The notes under the pieces: generated by a model
Databases searched by the model: none
The model's input: only the letters and a program-made list of their open reading frames with translations
What the model was told of the DNA's origin: nothing
DNA from: Parasegetibacter sp. NRK P23
Lineage (GTDB): Bacteria; Bacteroidota; Bacteroidia; Chitinophagales; Chitinophagaceae
Assembly (NCBI RefSeq): GCF_023721715.1
Contig: NZ_JAMDLG010000001.1
Location: forward strand, 1,119,889 to 1,183,888
DNA length: 64,000 nt
Reading direction: 5' to 3'
Translations under genes and position numbers: made by a program
Shown here: positions 36,203-43,824 of the stretch, one piece after another
Position numbering within the stretch: position 1 is the stretch's first letter
Layout: each line of letters opens with the position of its first letter

Positions 36203-39200
36203 TTAGAAACTAACATTCAGGCCCAGCGTATAGGTACGCAGAGAAGGATAGAAAGAGTTTTCAATAAATCCTTGTGCGCCCAATGTTGCTTCCGCGTCAA
36301 TATTCGGAATGCTTTTGTAGATATACCCGAGGTTCCTTACGGCCGCTGTAACAGTGAGTTTTTGCAATTTCAGCATTTGCGACAATTTTGTCGGGATGGT
36401 ATAGTCTATTGAAATCTCTCTGAGCTTGATGTAATCATTCTTAGCGAGCCTGTCGGGGGGCCATGCGCCACCCGCATCATTGATGTAGGTCTGATAGTAA
36501 GTGGGCGCTGCAACCAGTTGGGTGTTTGGCACATACTTGGTTACCCCATTTTCTGTAACCTGCATTACACCATCCAGGATCATACCATCATGGTAAACCA
36601 ATCCGCCCACCGCATTAGAAGGAGCAGGCTGGTTGTGTTGCCAGGGTATTTTCTTGTTGCTGCCTTGTTCTATATAATAAGCAAGGCCACCATTCTCTTC
36701 ATCCCTTCCGAACAAGGTGGATTTGATTACACCATTGCCTACGAGGTAATTGTTCGAGTAAGAGAACACCTGACCGCCAAACTTATAGTCAAACCCGATA
36801 TGGAAGTTGAAGCCTTTCATGAAGAAATCGGAATAAAGGCCACCAAAAGCATCGGGATTCACGTTACCGAATTTTTTATACTCATTGTTGTTCAGAGAAT
36901 AAAGTCCGTTAGCATTCACTACCCTGTTTCCGTCTGTATCCCTTATATAGTCGAACATTTTGATATCACCTACCTTTTCGCCAACTGTTGCCACCACGTT
37001 TACACCGTTCATTCCCTGGATCAGTTGCTCATTGATACCTGTGTATAGTTCTTTAACTTTTGAGAACTGACGGGCGGCAGTGAAGGTGAGATCCCAACGG
37101 AAATCTTTCGTTACAAGTGGTGCCGCTTTAATGAACAATTCGTAACCCCAGTTCTTAACACTACCACTGTTTATTTTAGCGGTGCTATAACCTGTAGTTG
37201 GAGAAATAGCCAGGTTTACAATCTGATCATAGATATTATTGGTGTAGAAGGAAAGGTCCACTTCTAACCTGTTGTTGTCAAACCAACGGGTGTTGAAGCC
37301 CACTTCATATTCTCTTTTCCGGTAGGGCTTGATGTCGCCCAGGAACAACGCGCTCGGCGTGGCAACCGCTCTTATGGGAGAGCCTTCATATACTGTAACT
37401 ACGGAGTAACTGTTGTTGGCAAAGTAACGTGTTTCTGAAACGGTATTCGGGCCACCGCCTACATCAGCCCAGGCCAACCTCAGCTTACCATATTTCAACT
37501 TGGGTATGGTAATATCCTGGTCGAAGTTATAAGTAATGGATGCGCCAGGATAGAAGTACCTGTTCTTGGAAGGCGACAAAGTAGAGTTCCAGTCCTGACG
37601 TGCCTGTAGTTCAAAATACACCTTGTTTTTCCAGGATGCGGTAGCAGAACCGAACACACTGTAAAGCAATTCAGACGCTTCCTCGATGCCACGAACTTTT
37701 CCAAGGTCCTGCGCACCACCAATGTCGTTGTAAATAGAGTACCAGTCCGGGAAGCGAAGACCGTTATCACCGGTACCTGCAAACACATCGTTCAGTCTCA
37801 TCTGCTGGTAAGCACCTCCGGCGAAAGCAAAAAGGTTCCAGTCGTTGGAAATATCCTTTTCATATTTCAGGAGCGCCTGGTAGTTCTGAACGGTGGTATT
37901 TGTTTTCCTGAGCTGGAATTTCCCCCCGACAGTTTGCGGAAGCAGCCTGGTGATCTGGTTCTTTACGGTGTAATCTGTATTGGTATAATCTACGGAAGCC
38001 TGCGCCTGGAAAGAAAGTTCCCTTGTAAACTTCATTGTAGTTCTCACCGTATTGATGGTATGGAACTTCTGATCGGTATTGCGGTTATTGTTTTGTTGCC
38101 ACAATACCGGGATCAAACGAAGCGCTGAGGGCGGCATTGCATAGTCGTCCAGTTCGCGGAGGTAACCCGATTCATCGAGGTAAAAATCTTTCAGGAAATT
38201 ATAATCATAATCTCTGTTCAAACCCCAAGCTACCACCTGTTCCAGGTTTGGTCTTCTGTTCTGGGTTTTGATGCTGTAGATATTGCTGATGAATTCGAGG
38301 GTGGCGAATGGAGAAATATTAAAGTTTCCGTTGAAGCTAAATGTGTTTGACTTCTGGGTTGAGTTAGGCAACATGTCACTGAAGTCAACATGCGAGTAGG
38401 ATGCTCTTGCGCTTCCGAAAGTTCCCCCACCTGCAAGGGCAACATTCGTTCTGTTGGTGATCCCGTTCTGGAAGAAATCAAGGAAGTTATCGGGATGTGC
38501 CTGGTAAGGAACAATGGCGCTATCGTAGCGCATTATATCACTTCCGTCGAATTTCGGACCAAAGCTCAACCTGTTGGCACGCAAGGTACGGATTCTCCTG
38601 CCGTTCGGGAGTACTGTTGTAGCGGTATCCAGCGTATTGTTACCGGAACCATAACTATTTTGGAAGTCAATAAAGCTGAAGGGCTTGTCAACGCTCACCT
38701 GGTGGGAAACATTCACGCCAAGACCCCTGGTTTTCCTTCCGCTTTTGGTAGTGATCAGCACAACGCCATTTAGTCCCTGGCTTCCATAAAGTGTGGTTGC
38801 TTTTGCACCTTTCAGGATTTCTATTGACTCAATGTCATCAGAATTGATATCATTTATCCCGGATCCGTAATCGAAAGAGTTCAGCGGATCGTATGTTTTA
38901 TTTTCCATGCTGGTGGCCACGTCATAAATAGGAACGCCATCTACAACGAACAAAGGCCTGGTTCTTGAATTGGATTCCAAACCAGCCGCACCGCGTATCT
39001 TAATGTTCACACCACCTGTTGGACCGGCAGAACCGATATTGATGCCCACACCCGCGGCCTTGCCATATAATGAAAGTGCCGGGTTCAGTGTTGTACCCGC
39101 TTTTATCAACTGGTCGCCGGTAACGGTGGAAGTAGCGTAGCCCAAACTCTTCCTGTCGCGCTTCACACCCAGAGCCGTTACCACTACTTCGCCCATCTGC

Positions 39201-39502
39201 CCTTCAGCGGGCTCGATATCTATGGATACATTGTTGGTTGCTGCCCCTACTGAAAGCGTTTCTGTTTTATACCCTACATAACTGATTTCCAGCACAACGG
39301 CTCCTGCAGGAGCATTCATGGTAAAAGAACCGTCGGCATCCGTGAGTGCCATGATCTGTTGGCCACGCACCTGTATGGTAACGCCCCCCAGCCCGGTTCT
39401 TGTTGCCGCATCAAGTACTTTCCCTGTTATTTGCCGGCTTTGGGCGAATAGCAGAGAAACTCCCTGAAGTAACAATAGCATAAGCAGTAAGTACTTCTTC
39501 AT
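36203..39502 (-). CDS. SusC/RagA-family TonB-linked outer-membrane transporter
   Basis: A 1099-residue protein with signal peptide ending LFAQ. A carboxypeptidase-regulatory-like domain (about 22-105) starts ITGKVLDAATRTGLGGVTIQ. A TonB-box-like MGEVVVTALGV follows, then the plug domain with IKIRGAAGLESNSRTRPLFV and SIEILKGAKATTLYGSQG. A 22-strand barrel ends TLGLNVSF. No N-terminal STN domain is present, so unlike the SusC at 43.8 kb it should not signal to a FecR. It imports the oligosaccharide captured by its SusD partner. It is the first structural gene of the glycan locus, downstream of the ROK regulator. Confidence 0.96.
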   Translation of the reverse strand: MKKYLLLMLLLLQGVSLLFAQSRQITGKVLDAATRTGLGGVTIQVRGQQIMALTDADGSFTMNAPAGAVVLEISYVGYKTETLSVGAATNNVSIDIEPAEGQMGEVVVTALGVKRDRKSLGYATSTVTGDQLIKAGTTLNPALSLYGKAAGVGINIGSAGPTGGVNIKIRGAAGLESNSRTRPLFVVDGVPIYDVATSMENKTYDPLNSFDYGSGINDINSDDIESIEILKGAKATTLYGSQGLNGVVLITTKSGRKTRGLGVNVSHQVSVDKPFSFIDFQNSYGSGNNTLDTATTVLPNGRRIRTLRANRLSFGPKFDGSDIMRYDSAIVPYQAHPDNFLDFFQNGITNRTNVALAGGGTFGSARASYSHVDFSDMLPNSTQKSNTFSFNGNFNISPFATLEFISNIYSIKTQNRRPNLEQVVAWGLNRDYDYNFLKDFYLDESGYLRELDDYAMPPSALRLIPVLWQQNNNRNTDQKFHTINTVRTTMKFTRELSFQAQASVDYTNTDYTVKNQITRLLPQTVGGKFQLRKTNTTVQNYQALLKYEKDISNDWNLFAFAGGAYQQMRLNDVFAGTGDNGLRFPDWYSIYNDIGGAQDLGKVRGIEEASELLYSVFGSATASWKNKVYFELQARQDWNSTLSPSKNRYFYPGASITYNFDQDITIPKLKYGKLRLAWADVGGGPNTVSETRYFANNSYSVVTVYEGSPIRAVATPSALFLGDIKPYRKREYEVGFNTRWFDNNRLEVDLSFYTNNIYDQIVNLAISPTTGYSTAKINSGSVKNWGYELFIKAAPLVTKDFRWDLTFTAARQFSKVKELYTGINEQLIQGMNGVNVVATVGEKVGDIKMFDYIRDTDGNRVVNANGLYSLNNNEYKKFGNVNPDAFGGLYSDFFMKGFNFHIGFDYKFGGQVFSYSNNYLVGNGVIKSTLFGRDEENGGLAYYIEQGSNKKIPWQHNQPAPSNAVGGLVYHDGMILDGVMQVTENGVTKYVPNTQLVAAPTYYQTYINDAGGAWPPDRLAKNDYIKLREISIDYTIPTKLSQMLKLQKLTVTAAVRNLGYIYKSIPNIDAEATLGAQGFIENSFYPSLRTYTLGLNVSF

Positions 39503-39510
39503 TTTGGTTT

Positions 39511-39533
39511 ATTTTTATTGACGAAATAAAAAT
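39511..39533. promoter_or_regulatory. Perfect AT-rich inverted repeat upstream of susC
   Basis: ATTTTTATT (39511-39519) and AATAAAAAT (39525-39533) are exact inverses around GACGA, nine bases before the susC ATG. The position suits a repressor site or a translation-blocking hairpin in the leader. Confidence 0.4.
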
Positions 39534-39552
39534 CCGTTCGCCCTGTTCAGGC

Positions 39553-39586
39553 AAAAAAATTACATCAGATGAAAAAAGCTCATCTG
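39553..39586 (-). terminator. Terminator-like hairpin after the ROK gene
   Basis: Leftward RNA pairs CAGATGA (39586-39580) with TCATCTG (39572-39566) around a T-rich loop, followed by a run of T (39559-39553). It would separate ROK and SusC transcription. Confidence 0.55.
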
Positions 39587-39682
39587 TCAGTTTTTACCAT
39601 AAAGCATACGCCTCAGGTAATGCGGTATGGCACGAGGGTGTTCTTCACAAATTTTCTCTATCAGGGGAATCCGCCAACAAAA

Positions 39683-40897
39683 TCAGGCTACACTTATATC
39701 GGCATTCAAACTCTTTTTTACATCCCTGCTCTCATAATTTTCCATCACCAGGGCGGCGGCTCCAATCAGTTCGGCATTGTACCCCAGCGTAGACAATTCC
39801 ATGCTTGTATGCATCACCAGTCGCGGAATACAGTGCTCGTTCAAAGCCTGCTGCATGGGCGCTAACCATACTTTGCCAGCCGACGCGCCTCTGCCGCTCA
39901 ATACAATTACTTCAGGATTCAACAGGTGGATCAGTATGGCAAGTCCTCGTCCAATGTTATAACCCGCTTCTGAAAACAATTCAATGGCATAACGGTCACC
40001 CTCAATTGCTGCGGAGATGATCGTCTCGCTTGCCTGCTCGTAATGGTCCATGGGCATCAGTTGCATCATCGAGGTTCTTCCCGCTTCCAGTTCTTTCTTC
40101 GCTTTTTCGATGATCACCAACAAGGAGGTTTCCGTTTCCAGGCAACCGGTTTTACCGCAACTGCACATTTTACCGTTCTGAAACAAGGGGATATGGCTGA
40201 ATTCTCCCGCGAAACCTTCCTGCCCTCTGAAAAGGGAACGGTTCAATACCATGCCTAAACCTATACCCCATCCAATGTTCACCACCATCGCGTTGCTCTT
40301 GTGCTTCACAGCTCCGAACCTCAGTTCCGCCAACGCGATCAAACTCGAATCGTTGTCTATATATACCGGTAACCCTGTTGCTTCCGAAATGGTTTGGGAG
40401 ATGGACTTCCCCCTTGTTTTCATAAAGGAATAATTGATCCCTTTCTTCGCGTCCACAAAACCCGGCATGCCAATACCTATTCCTATAATCTTCTTCCTGG
40501 AGATACCGCTGGTGGAAAGGTATTCTTTGATACAATCCGTAAGGGCCTCCAGCGCATCAGGATTTCTCGGCAGCGCCAGTTCAAATTTTTCCACCGGCTT
40601 CACAAACCTGTTCTGCATATCGGTGATGGTAATGCGCGCCACAAACTGATCCAATGCCACACATACGATATAATACACATCTTCCTTCAATGCGTACATC
40701 ACCGGCCGCCGGCCACCTGTGGAAGAAGCATGTCCCGTTTCCAGTACCACTTCTTCTTCAATCAGTTCTCCCAGTATCTTGGTGGTAAGCGGAATGCTCT
40801 TATCTATCAGCTTACTCAGATCGGTAGATGACAATTCACCTGAAAAATATAGTTTACTAACAACCTCCCTTTTATATTTCAATTTCTTGGGATTCAT
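39683..40897 (-). CDS. ROK-family transcriptional regulator (NagC/XylR-like)
   Basis: A 404-residue DNA-binding ROK protein. The N-terminal winged helix-turn-helix covers about residues 8-70 (VVSKLYFSGELSSTDLSKLI, then STGGRRPVMYAL as the wing). The ROK core has IGIGMPGFVD near 145, YIDNDSSLIALAE near 180, GWGIGLGMVLN near 210 and a zinc site (His 235 and the cysteines of CSCGKTGCLE). Such regulators sense a sugar or sugar phosphate and repress catabolic genes. It heads the leftward glycan locus, upstream of susC on the same strand. An inverted repeat over its own promoter suggests autoregulation. Confidence 0.9.
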   Translation of the reverse strand: MNPKKLKYKREVVSKLYFSGELSSTDLSKLIDKSIPLTTKILGELIEEEVVLETGHASSTGGRRPVMYALKEDVYYIVCVALDQFVARITITDMQNRFVKPVEKFELALPRNPDALEALTDCIKEYLSTSGISRKKIIGIGIGMPGFVDAKKGINYSFMKTRGKSISQTISEATGLPVYIDNDSSLIALAELRFGAVKHKSNAMVVNIGWGIGLGMVLNRSLFRGQEGFAGEFSHIPLFQNGKMCSCGKTGCLETETSLLVIIEKAKKELEAGRTSMMQLMPMDHYEQASETIISAAIEGDRYAIELFSEAGYNIGRGLAILIHLLNPEVIVLSGRGASAGKVWLAPMQQALNEHCIPRLVMHTSMELSTLGYNAELIGAAALVMENYESRDVKKSLNADISVA

Positions 40898-40904
40898 GAA
40901 GGGG

Positions 40905-40936
40905 TTTAGTTTATTATATTTTAAACCAAATCTAAA
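40905..40936. promoter_or_regulatory. Candidate ROK operator over its own promoter
   Basis: TTTAGTTT (40905-40912) and AAATCTAAA (40928-40936) form an inverted repeat. The right arm includes a minus-strand TAGATTTG promoter element (40934-40927), 30 bases before the ROK ATG. Overlap of dyad and -7 element is what an autorepressor site would look like. Confidence 0.45.
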
Positions 40937-41079
40937 AGGTTTTCATTAAAGTAACAAAAACTTCTTAAAAATTTTATAAAGTTTTCGCCACTTTAAAAAG
41001 ATCAGTTCAAAATACAGGGTTCTGAAATAGTTACAGTAATATACGAAGCGCAGGAATTTACACCTATGAAATTTAGAAA

Positions 41080-41098
41080 CCGCAAGGGTTTCCTGCGG
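41080..41098 (-). terminator. Possible terminator after the PH-like gene
   Basis: CCGCAAGG pairs with CCTGCGG (one bulged A) around GTTT, 15 bases after the stop. Leftward RNA continues TTTCTAAATTTC, a weak U-rich tail. Confidence 0.4.
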
Positions 41099-41112
41099 GA
41101 TGGTTCAACAAT

Positions 41113-41625
41113 TCAGGCGGCGGAGAGTGTATTGCCTTTTACGAGGCGAAGCAGGGAAAGAAACTTTGGACATTCATCGGGAGTGAGCAGTAAGGTTTCC
41201 CCATTGTGGAGGTGAAGCACCACACCATTGTCGCGGCGGGTGGCGTAACTTGTAATACGGCCAAACTTATCGTGTTTTAGCAATCCCCTGTAACCCAGGA
41301 ATCCGAATCTGGCGGAGCCATGTAAAGCATGGGCCAGTTCTATGCCATTCAGTTCCGACACGGCCTTTATCTGTTGCAGGGGTATCCTTCGCCTGGAAAA
41401 CGGCGTTTTCAACATTATGGCACCATGCACAAAGCTGAGTCCTGCGTTCTTTCTTAATCTCAGGGAAAAAAGCAAAACGATAGTGGCGATAAATAAGAAG
41501 GGATAAATTATAAAATGGGCGCCAAATGTCCAGCTCAGGGAAACCAGTAAGGCTCCGGAAAGTAAGGATATGATAAGAAGTGTGGTGCGCTTAGCCCTGG
41601 CATCCATCGTTGACGCAAAACCCAT
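41113..41625 (-). CDS. Small membrane protein with PH-like domain
   Basis: A protein of about 170 residues. Two hydrophobic segments near the N-terminus (LLIISLLSGALLVSLSW and HFIIYPFLFIATIVLLFSL) are followed by a basic loop and a beta-rich cytoplasmic region: MLKTPFSRRRIPLQQIKAV, YATRRDNGVVLHLHNGETL and TPDECPKFLSLL. This order matches bacterial PH (bPH) domain proteins, but recognition is by pattern only. Function is unknown. A longer frame starts at a TTG (41646) that falls in a promoter-like TACCTTGC, so the ATG at 41625 was preferred; 41607 is another option. It is divergent from the ECF sigma gene. Confidence 0.6.
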   Translation of the reverse strand: MGFASTMDARAKRTTLLIISLLSGALLVSLSWTFGAHFIIYPFLFIATIVLLFSLRLRKNAGLSFVHGAIMLKTPFSRRRIPLQQIKAVSELNGIELAHALHGSARFGFLGYRGLLKHDKFGRITSYATRRDNGVVLHLHNGETLLLTPDECPKFLSLLRLVKGNTLSAA

Positions 41626-41673
41626 TCCATGTATTTGAGTTGGCAAGGTAGGAATATATAACGGGCGGGGAAA

Positions 41674-41722
41674 ATGAGCGGTTGTTATTTGGTTGTTATT
41701 TTGATATTTATCAACCGCTCAT
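41674..41722. promoter_or_regulatory. Composite operator-like repeat in the divergent ECF control region
   Basis: ATGAGCGGTTG (41674-41684) is exactly inverted at 41712-41722. Between the arms, GGTTGTTATTT occurs twice in perfect tandem (41680-41690, 41691-41701). It sits between the PH-like and sigma genes, just upstream of the sigma promoter. Confidence 0.5.
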
Positions 41723-41754
41723 CGTATTCTTTCCTCATGGTTCTCGTTTTTTCC

Positions 41755-41762
41755 CATATTTG
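41755..41762 (+). promoter_or_regulatory. Candidate promoter element for the ECF sigma gene
   Basis: CATATTTG, seven of eight bases of TAnnTTTG-type, ends 21 bases before the TTG chosen as start. Confidence 0.35.
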
Positions 41763-41783
41763 CACATCACAAAAAGCCGTTTA

Positions 41784-42392
41784 TTGCCCGATCATTTTTC
41801 ATATGATGAGAGAAGAGCGCTGCTGCAGATGGCAGAAGGCGATGAAAGGGCTTTTCATCAATTTTATCTTCACTACTCAGCCCTGCTTCAGCCCTTCTTA
41901 AAGAAATATACCCGCCAGGAAGCAGACATCGAGGAGATCATCCAGGAAACATTCATCAGAGTGTGGGTGAACCGGGATCGTCTTCCCGAGATTGAACATA
42001 TTAAAGCATGGATTTTCCGCGTCGCTTCCAGGGTATACATCGACCACCTTTCCCGCCAGGTGAAGATCGCGCAACGAAAAGATTTATACGGGTCCATACT
42101 GTATGGCTCGGGTGCGGCGGAGCCGGAGGAACGAACGGCGCTCTCTGAAATCAGGTTGAACATCCACAAAGCGGTGGAGCAACTTTCCGAGCAGAAAAAG
42201 AAAGTATTCCACCTCAACCGCGAACTGGATATGAAACCGGCACAGATCGCCGAGCAACTCAATATGCCCGTGGGTACCGTTAAAAATCAGCTCTCCGCGG
42301 CATTAAAGGAAATCCGCGAACAACTCATCGCCGCGGGCCACGGCCCAATCGTATTACTCTGTCTTCATTCTTCGGTTTTACTTTTTTTCTAA
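41784..42392 (+). CDS. ECF RNA polymerase sigma factor (Bacteroidota FecI-like)
   Basis: A sigma-70 factor of about 202 residues starting at TTG (LPDHFSYDERRAL). Region 2 runs ALLQMAEGDERAFHQFYLHY to IEEIIQETFIRVWVNRD, including the core-binding and -10 recognition helices. Region 4 has VEQLSEQKKKVFHLNRE and the helix-turn-helix MKPAQIAEQLNMPVGTVKNQL. The next gene is a FecR anti-sigma and then an STN-bearing SusC, the usual cell-surface signalling trio that switches on an uptake operon when substrate binds. The upstream ATG at 41682 lies inside the operator-like repeat; the ATG at 41829 would cut region 2. A hydrophobic tail (IVLLCLHSSVLLFF) is unusual. Confidence 0.88.
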   Translation: MPDHFSYDERRALLQMAEGDERAFHQFYLHYSALLQPFLKKYTRQEADIEEIIQETFIRVWVNRDRLPEIEHIKAWIFRVASRVYIDHLSRQVKIAQRKDLYGSILYGSGAAEPEERTALSEIRLNIHKAVEQLSEQKKKVFHLNRELDMKPAQIAEQLNMPVGTVKNQLSAALKEIREQLIAAGHGPIVLLCLHSSVLLFF

Positions 42393-42495
42393 AAATCCTG
42401 TTTCCTGGTCGTGACGTTTTAACACGAACACAGTCTTATATACCGTGCAGCGGCATTGTGCGGTATCATGGATCATAACACAACCCCTCCAACTG

Positions 42496-43677
42496 ATGGA
42501 CCAAACCAGGATTAACTACTTACTGACGCAATATGGCTCGGGTACAATAACCGCGGCAGAACTGAAAGAACTTGAGACTATTTTCTCCGTTTCCGACCGG
42601 GAGGAACTGATGGCGCACATCTCCACGCTGATAGAAGGGGAAAGCCGGAATGCCACCGGCCACGAACCGATACCTTCCGAGCATATTTTCCAACAGATCA
42701 CCGCTTCGGATAAGCCGGGCAAAACAAATATCGCCCCTGTCCGTGCCATCCGCCGCCGCTGGATGTATGCCGCGGCCGTATTACTGGCTTTGATTGCAAC
42801 AGGGGCCTACTTCTTTTTTAACCAGTCTGAAAAATCTCCGCAACTGGCTCAAACGGCCACCAAGCCCGAAAAAGATCCGGGCCGCAATACCGCCATCCTC
42901 ACCCTGGCCGACGGCTCCACCATGGAGCTGGACAGCGCCGGGAACGGCATCATAGCCGTGCAGGGCAACGCCAATGTTCGTTTGCAGAACGGACTCCTGG
43001 CTTACGATGCACAGCGGTCCGCAAAAGAAGCCGTCGTCGCCTACAATACCATTACCACACCCCGCGGCGGAGAATTCGCCATCACCCTTCCCGACGGCAG
43101 CAAAGTATGGCTCAACGCAGCTTCATCGCTGCGCTTCCCCACCGCTTTTACCGGCGATAAAAGAGTAGTGGAACTTACCGGAGAAGCCTACCTTCAAGTG
43201 GCGGAAGACAAAGCCCATCCTTTCGAAGTAAAAATCAGAGACATACAGGTTTCAGTACTCGGAACACAATTCAACATCATGGGTTACGATGATGAACCCA
43301 CGCTTGTGACCACACTGGTTTCAGGCTCCGTGAAAGTGGAAACACCGGGAAAGCACCCGCAATTGCTTGTGCCGGGTGAGCACGCCGTGCTCAACCATAC
43401 CAACGGATCGCTTTCAGCAGAGAAAGCGGACATCGTAGAAGAAACAGCCTGGAAGAACGGACAGATTCATTTCAACGGCGCGAACATCAGGCAGATCATG
43501 CGTCAGGTGTCCCGCTGGTATGACACGGACATCGTTTTTAAAGGAAACGTGGCGGATCTCGATTTCACCTGCACCGTTTCAAGAAAAGATAAATTATCGA
43601 AACTACTCGGCCTGCTCGAACTCACTGGCGCCGTTCATTTTACCATGGAAAACGGGAAAATCATTGTTCAACCATAA
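42496..43677 (+). CDS. FecR-family anti-sigma factor
   Basis: A 393-residue inner-membrane protein. Residues 1-85 are the cytoplasmic anti-sigma part (MDQTRINYLLTQYGSGTITA). One transmembrane helix lies at about 89-108 (WMYAAAVLLALIATGAYFFF). The periplasmic FecR domain has TPRGGEFAITLPDGSKVWLN, LTGEAYLQVAEDKAHPFEV and VLGTQFNIMGYDDE. The C-terminal secretin/TonB-like lobe ends FTMENGKIIVQP. It should hold the upstream sigma inactive until contacted by the STN domain of the downstream SusC. The start at 42496 gives the usual family N-terminus. It lies 103 bases after the sigma gene. Confidence 0.93.
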   Translation: MDQTRINYLLTQYGSGTITAAELKELETIFSVSDREELMAHISTLIEGESRNATGHEPIPSEHIFQQITASDKPGKTNIAPVRAIRRRWMYAAAVLLALIATGAYFFFNQSEKSPQLAQTATKPEKDPGRNTAILTLADGSTMELDSAGNGIIAVQGNANVRLQNGLLAYDAQRSAKEAVVAYNTITTPRGGEFAITLPDGSKVWLNAASSLRFPTAFTGDKRVVELTGEAYLQVAEDKAHPFEVKIRDIQVSVLGTQFNIMGYDDEPTLVTTLVSGSVKVETPGKHPQLLVPGEHAVLNHTNGSLSAEKADIVEETAWKNGQIHFNGANIRQIMRQVSRWYDTDIVFKGNVADLDFTCTVSRKDKLSKLLGLLELTGAVHFTMENGKIIVQP

Positions 43678-43739
43678 AAAAACTGAAAACCAAAACTGAT
43701 GAGATAGTATAAGCCAACACACATGAGAAGATCCTAAAA

Positions 43740-43764
43740 GCCGGTAATGTGGCGCATTACCGGC
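43740..43764 (+). promoter_or_regulatory. Perfect 10-base hairpin between fecR and susC
   Basis: GCCGGTAATG (43740-43749) and CATTACCGGC (43755-43764) pair completely around TGGCG, and no T-run follows. It may be an mRNA stability or processing element that sets different levels for regulator and transporter. Confidence 0.55.
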
Positions 43765-43824
43765 GAGCTGGATCGACATTCGCAATTAAGATTCGGAAAA
43801 CGTCAAAACCAACACTCCAAAAGT

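Noticed and set aside
41682-41783. Upstream ATG start for the ECF sigma factor
   Set aside because: The extension covers the inverted/tandem operator-like repeat and the promoter element; the sigma domain starts later.
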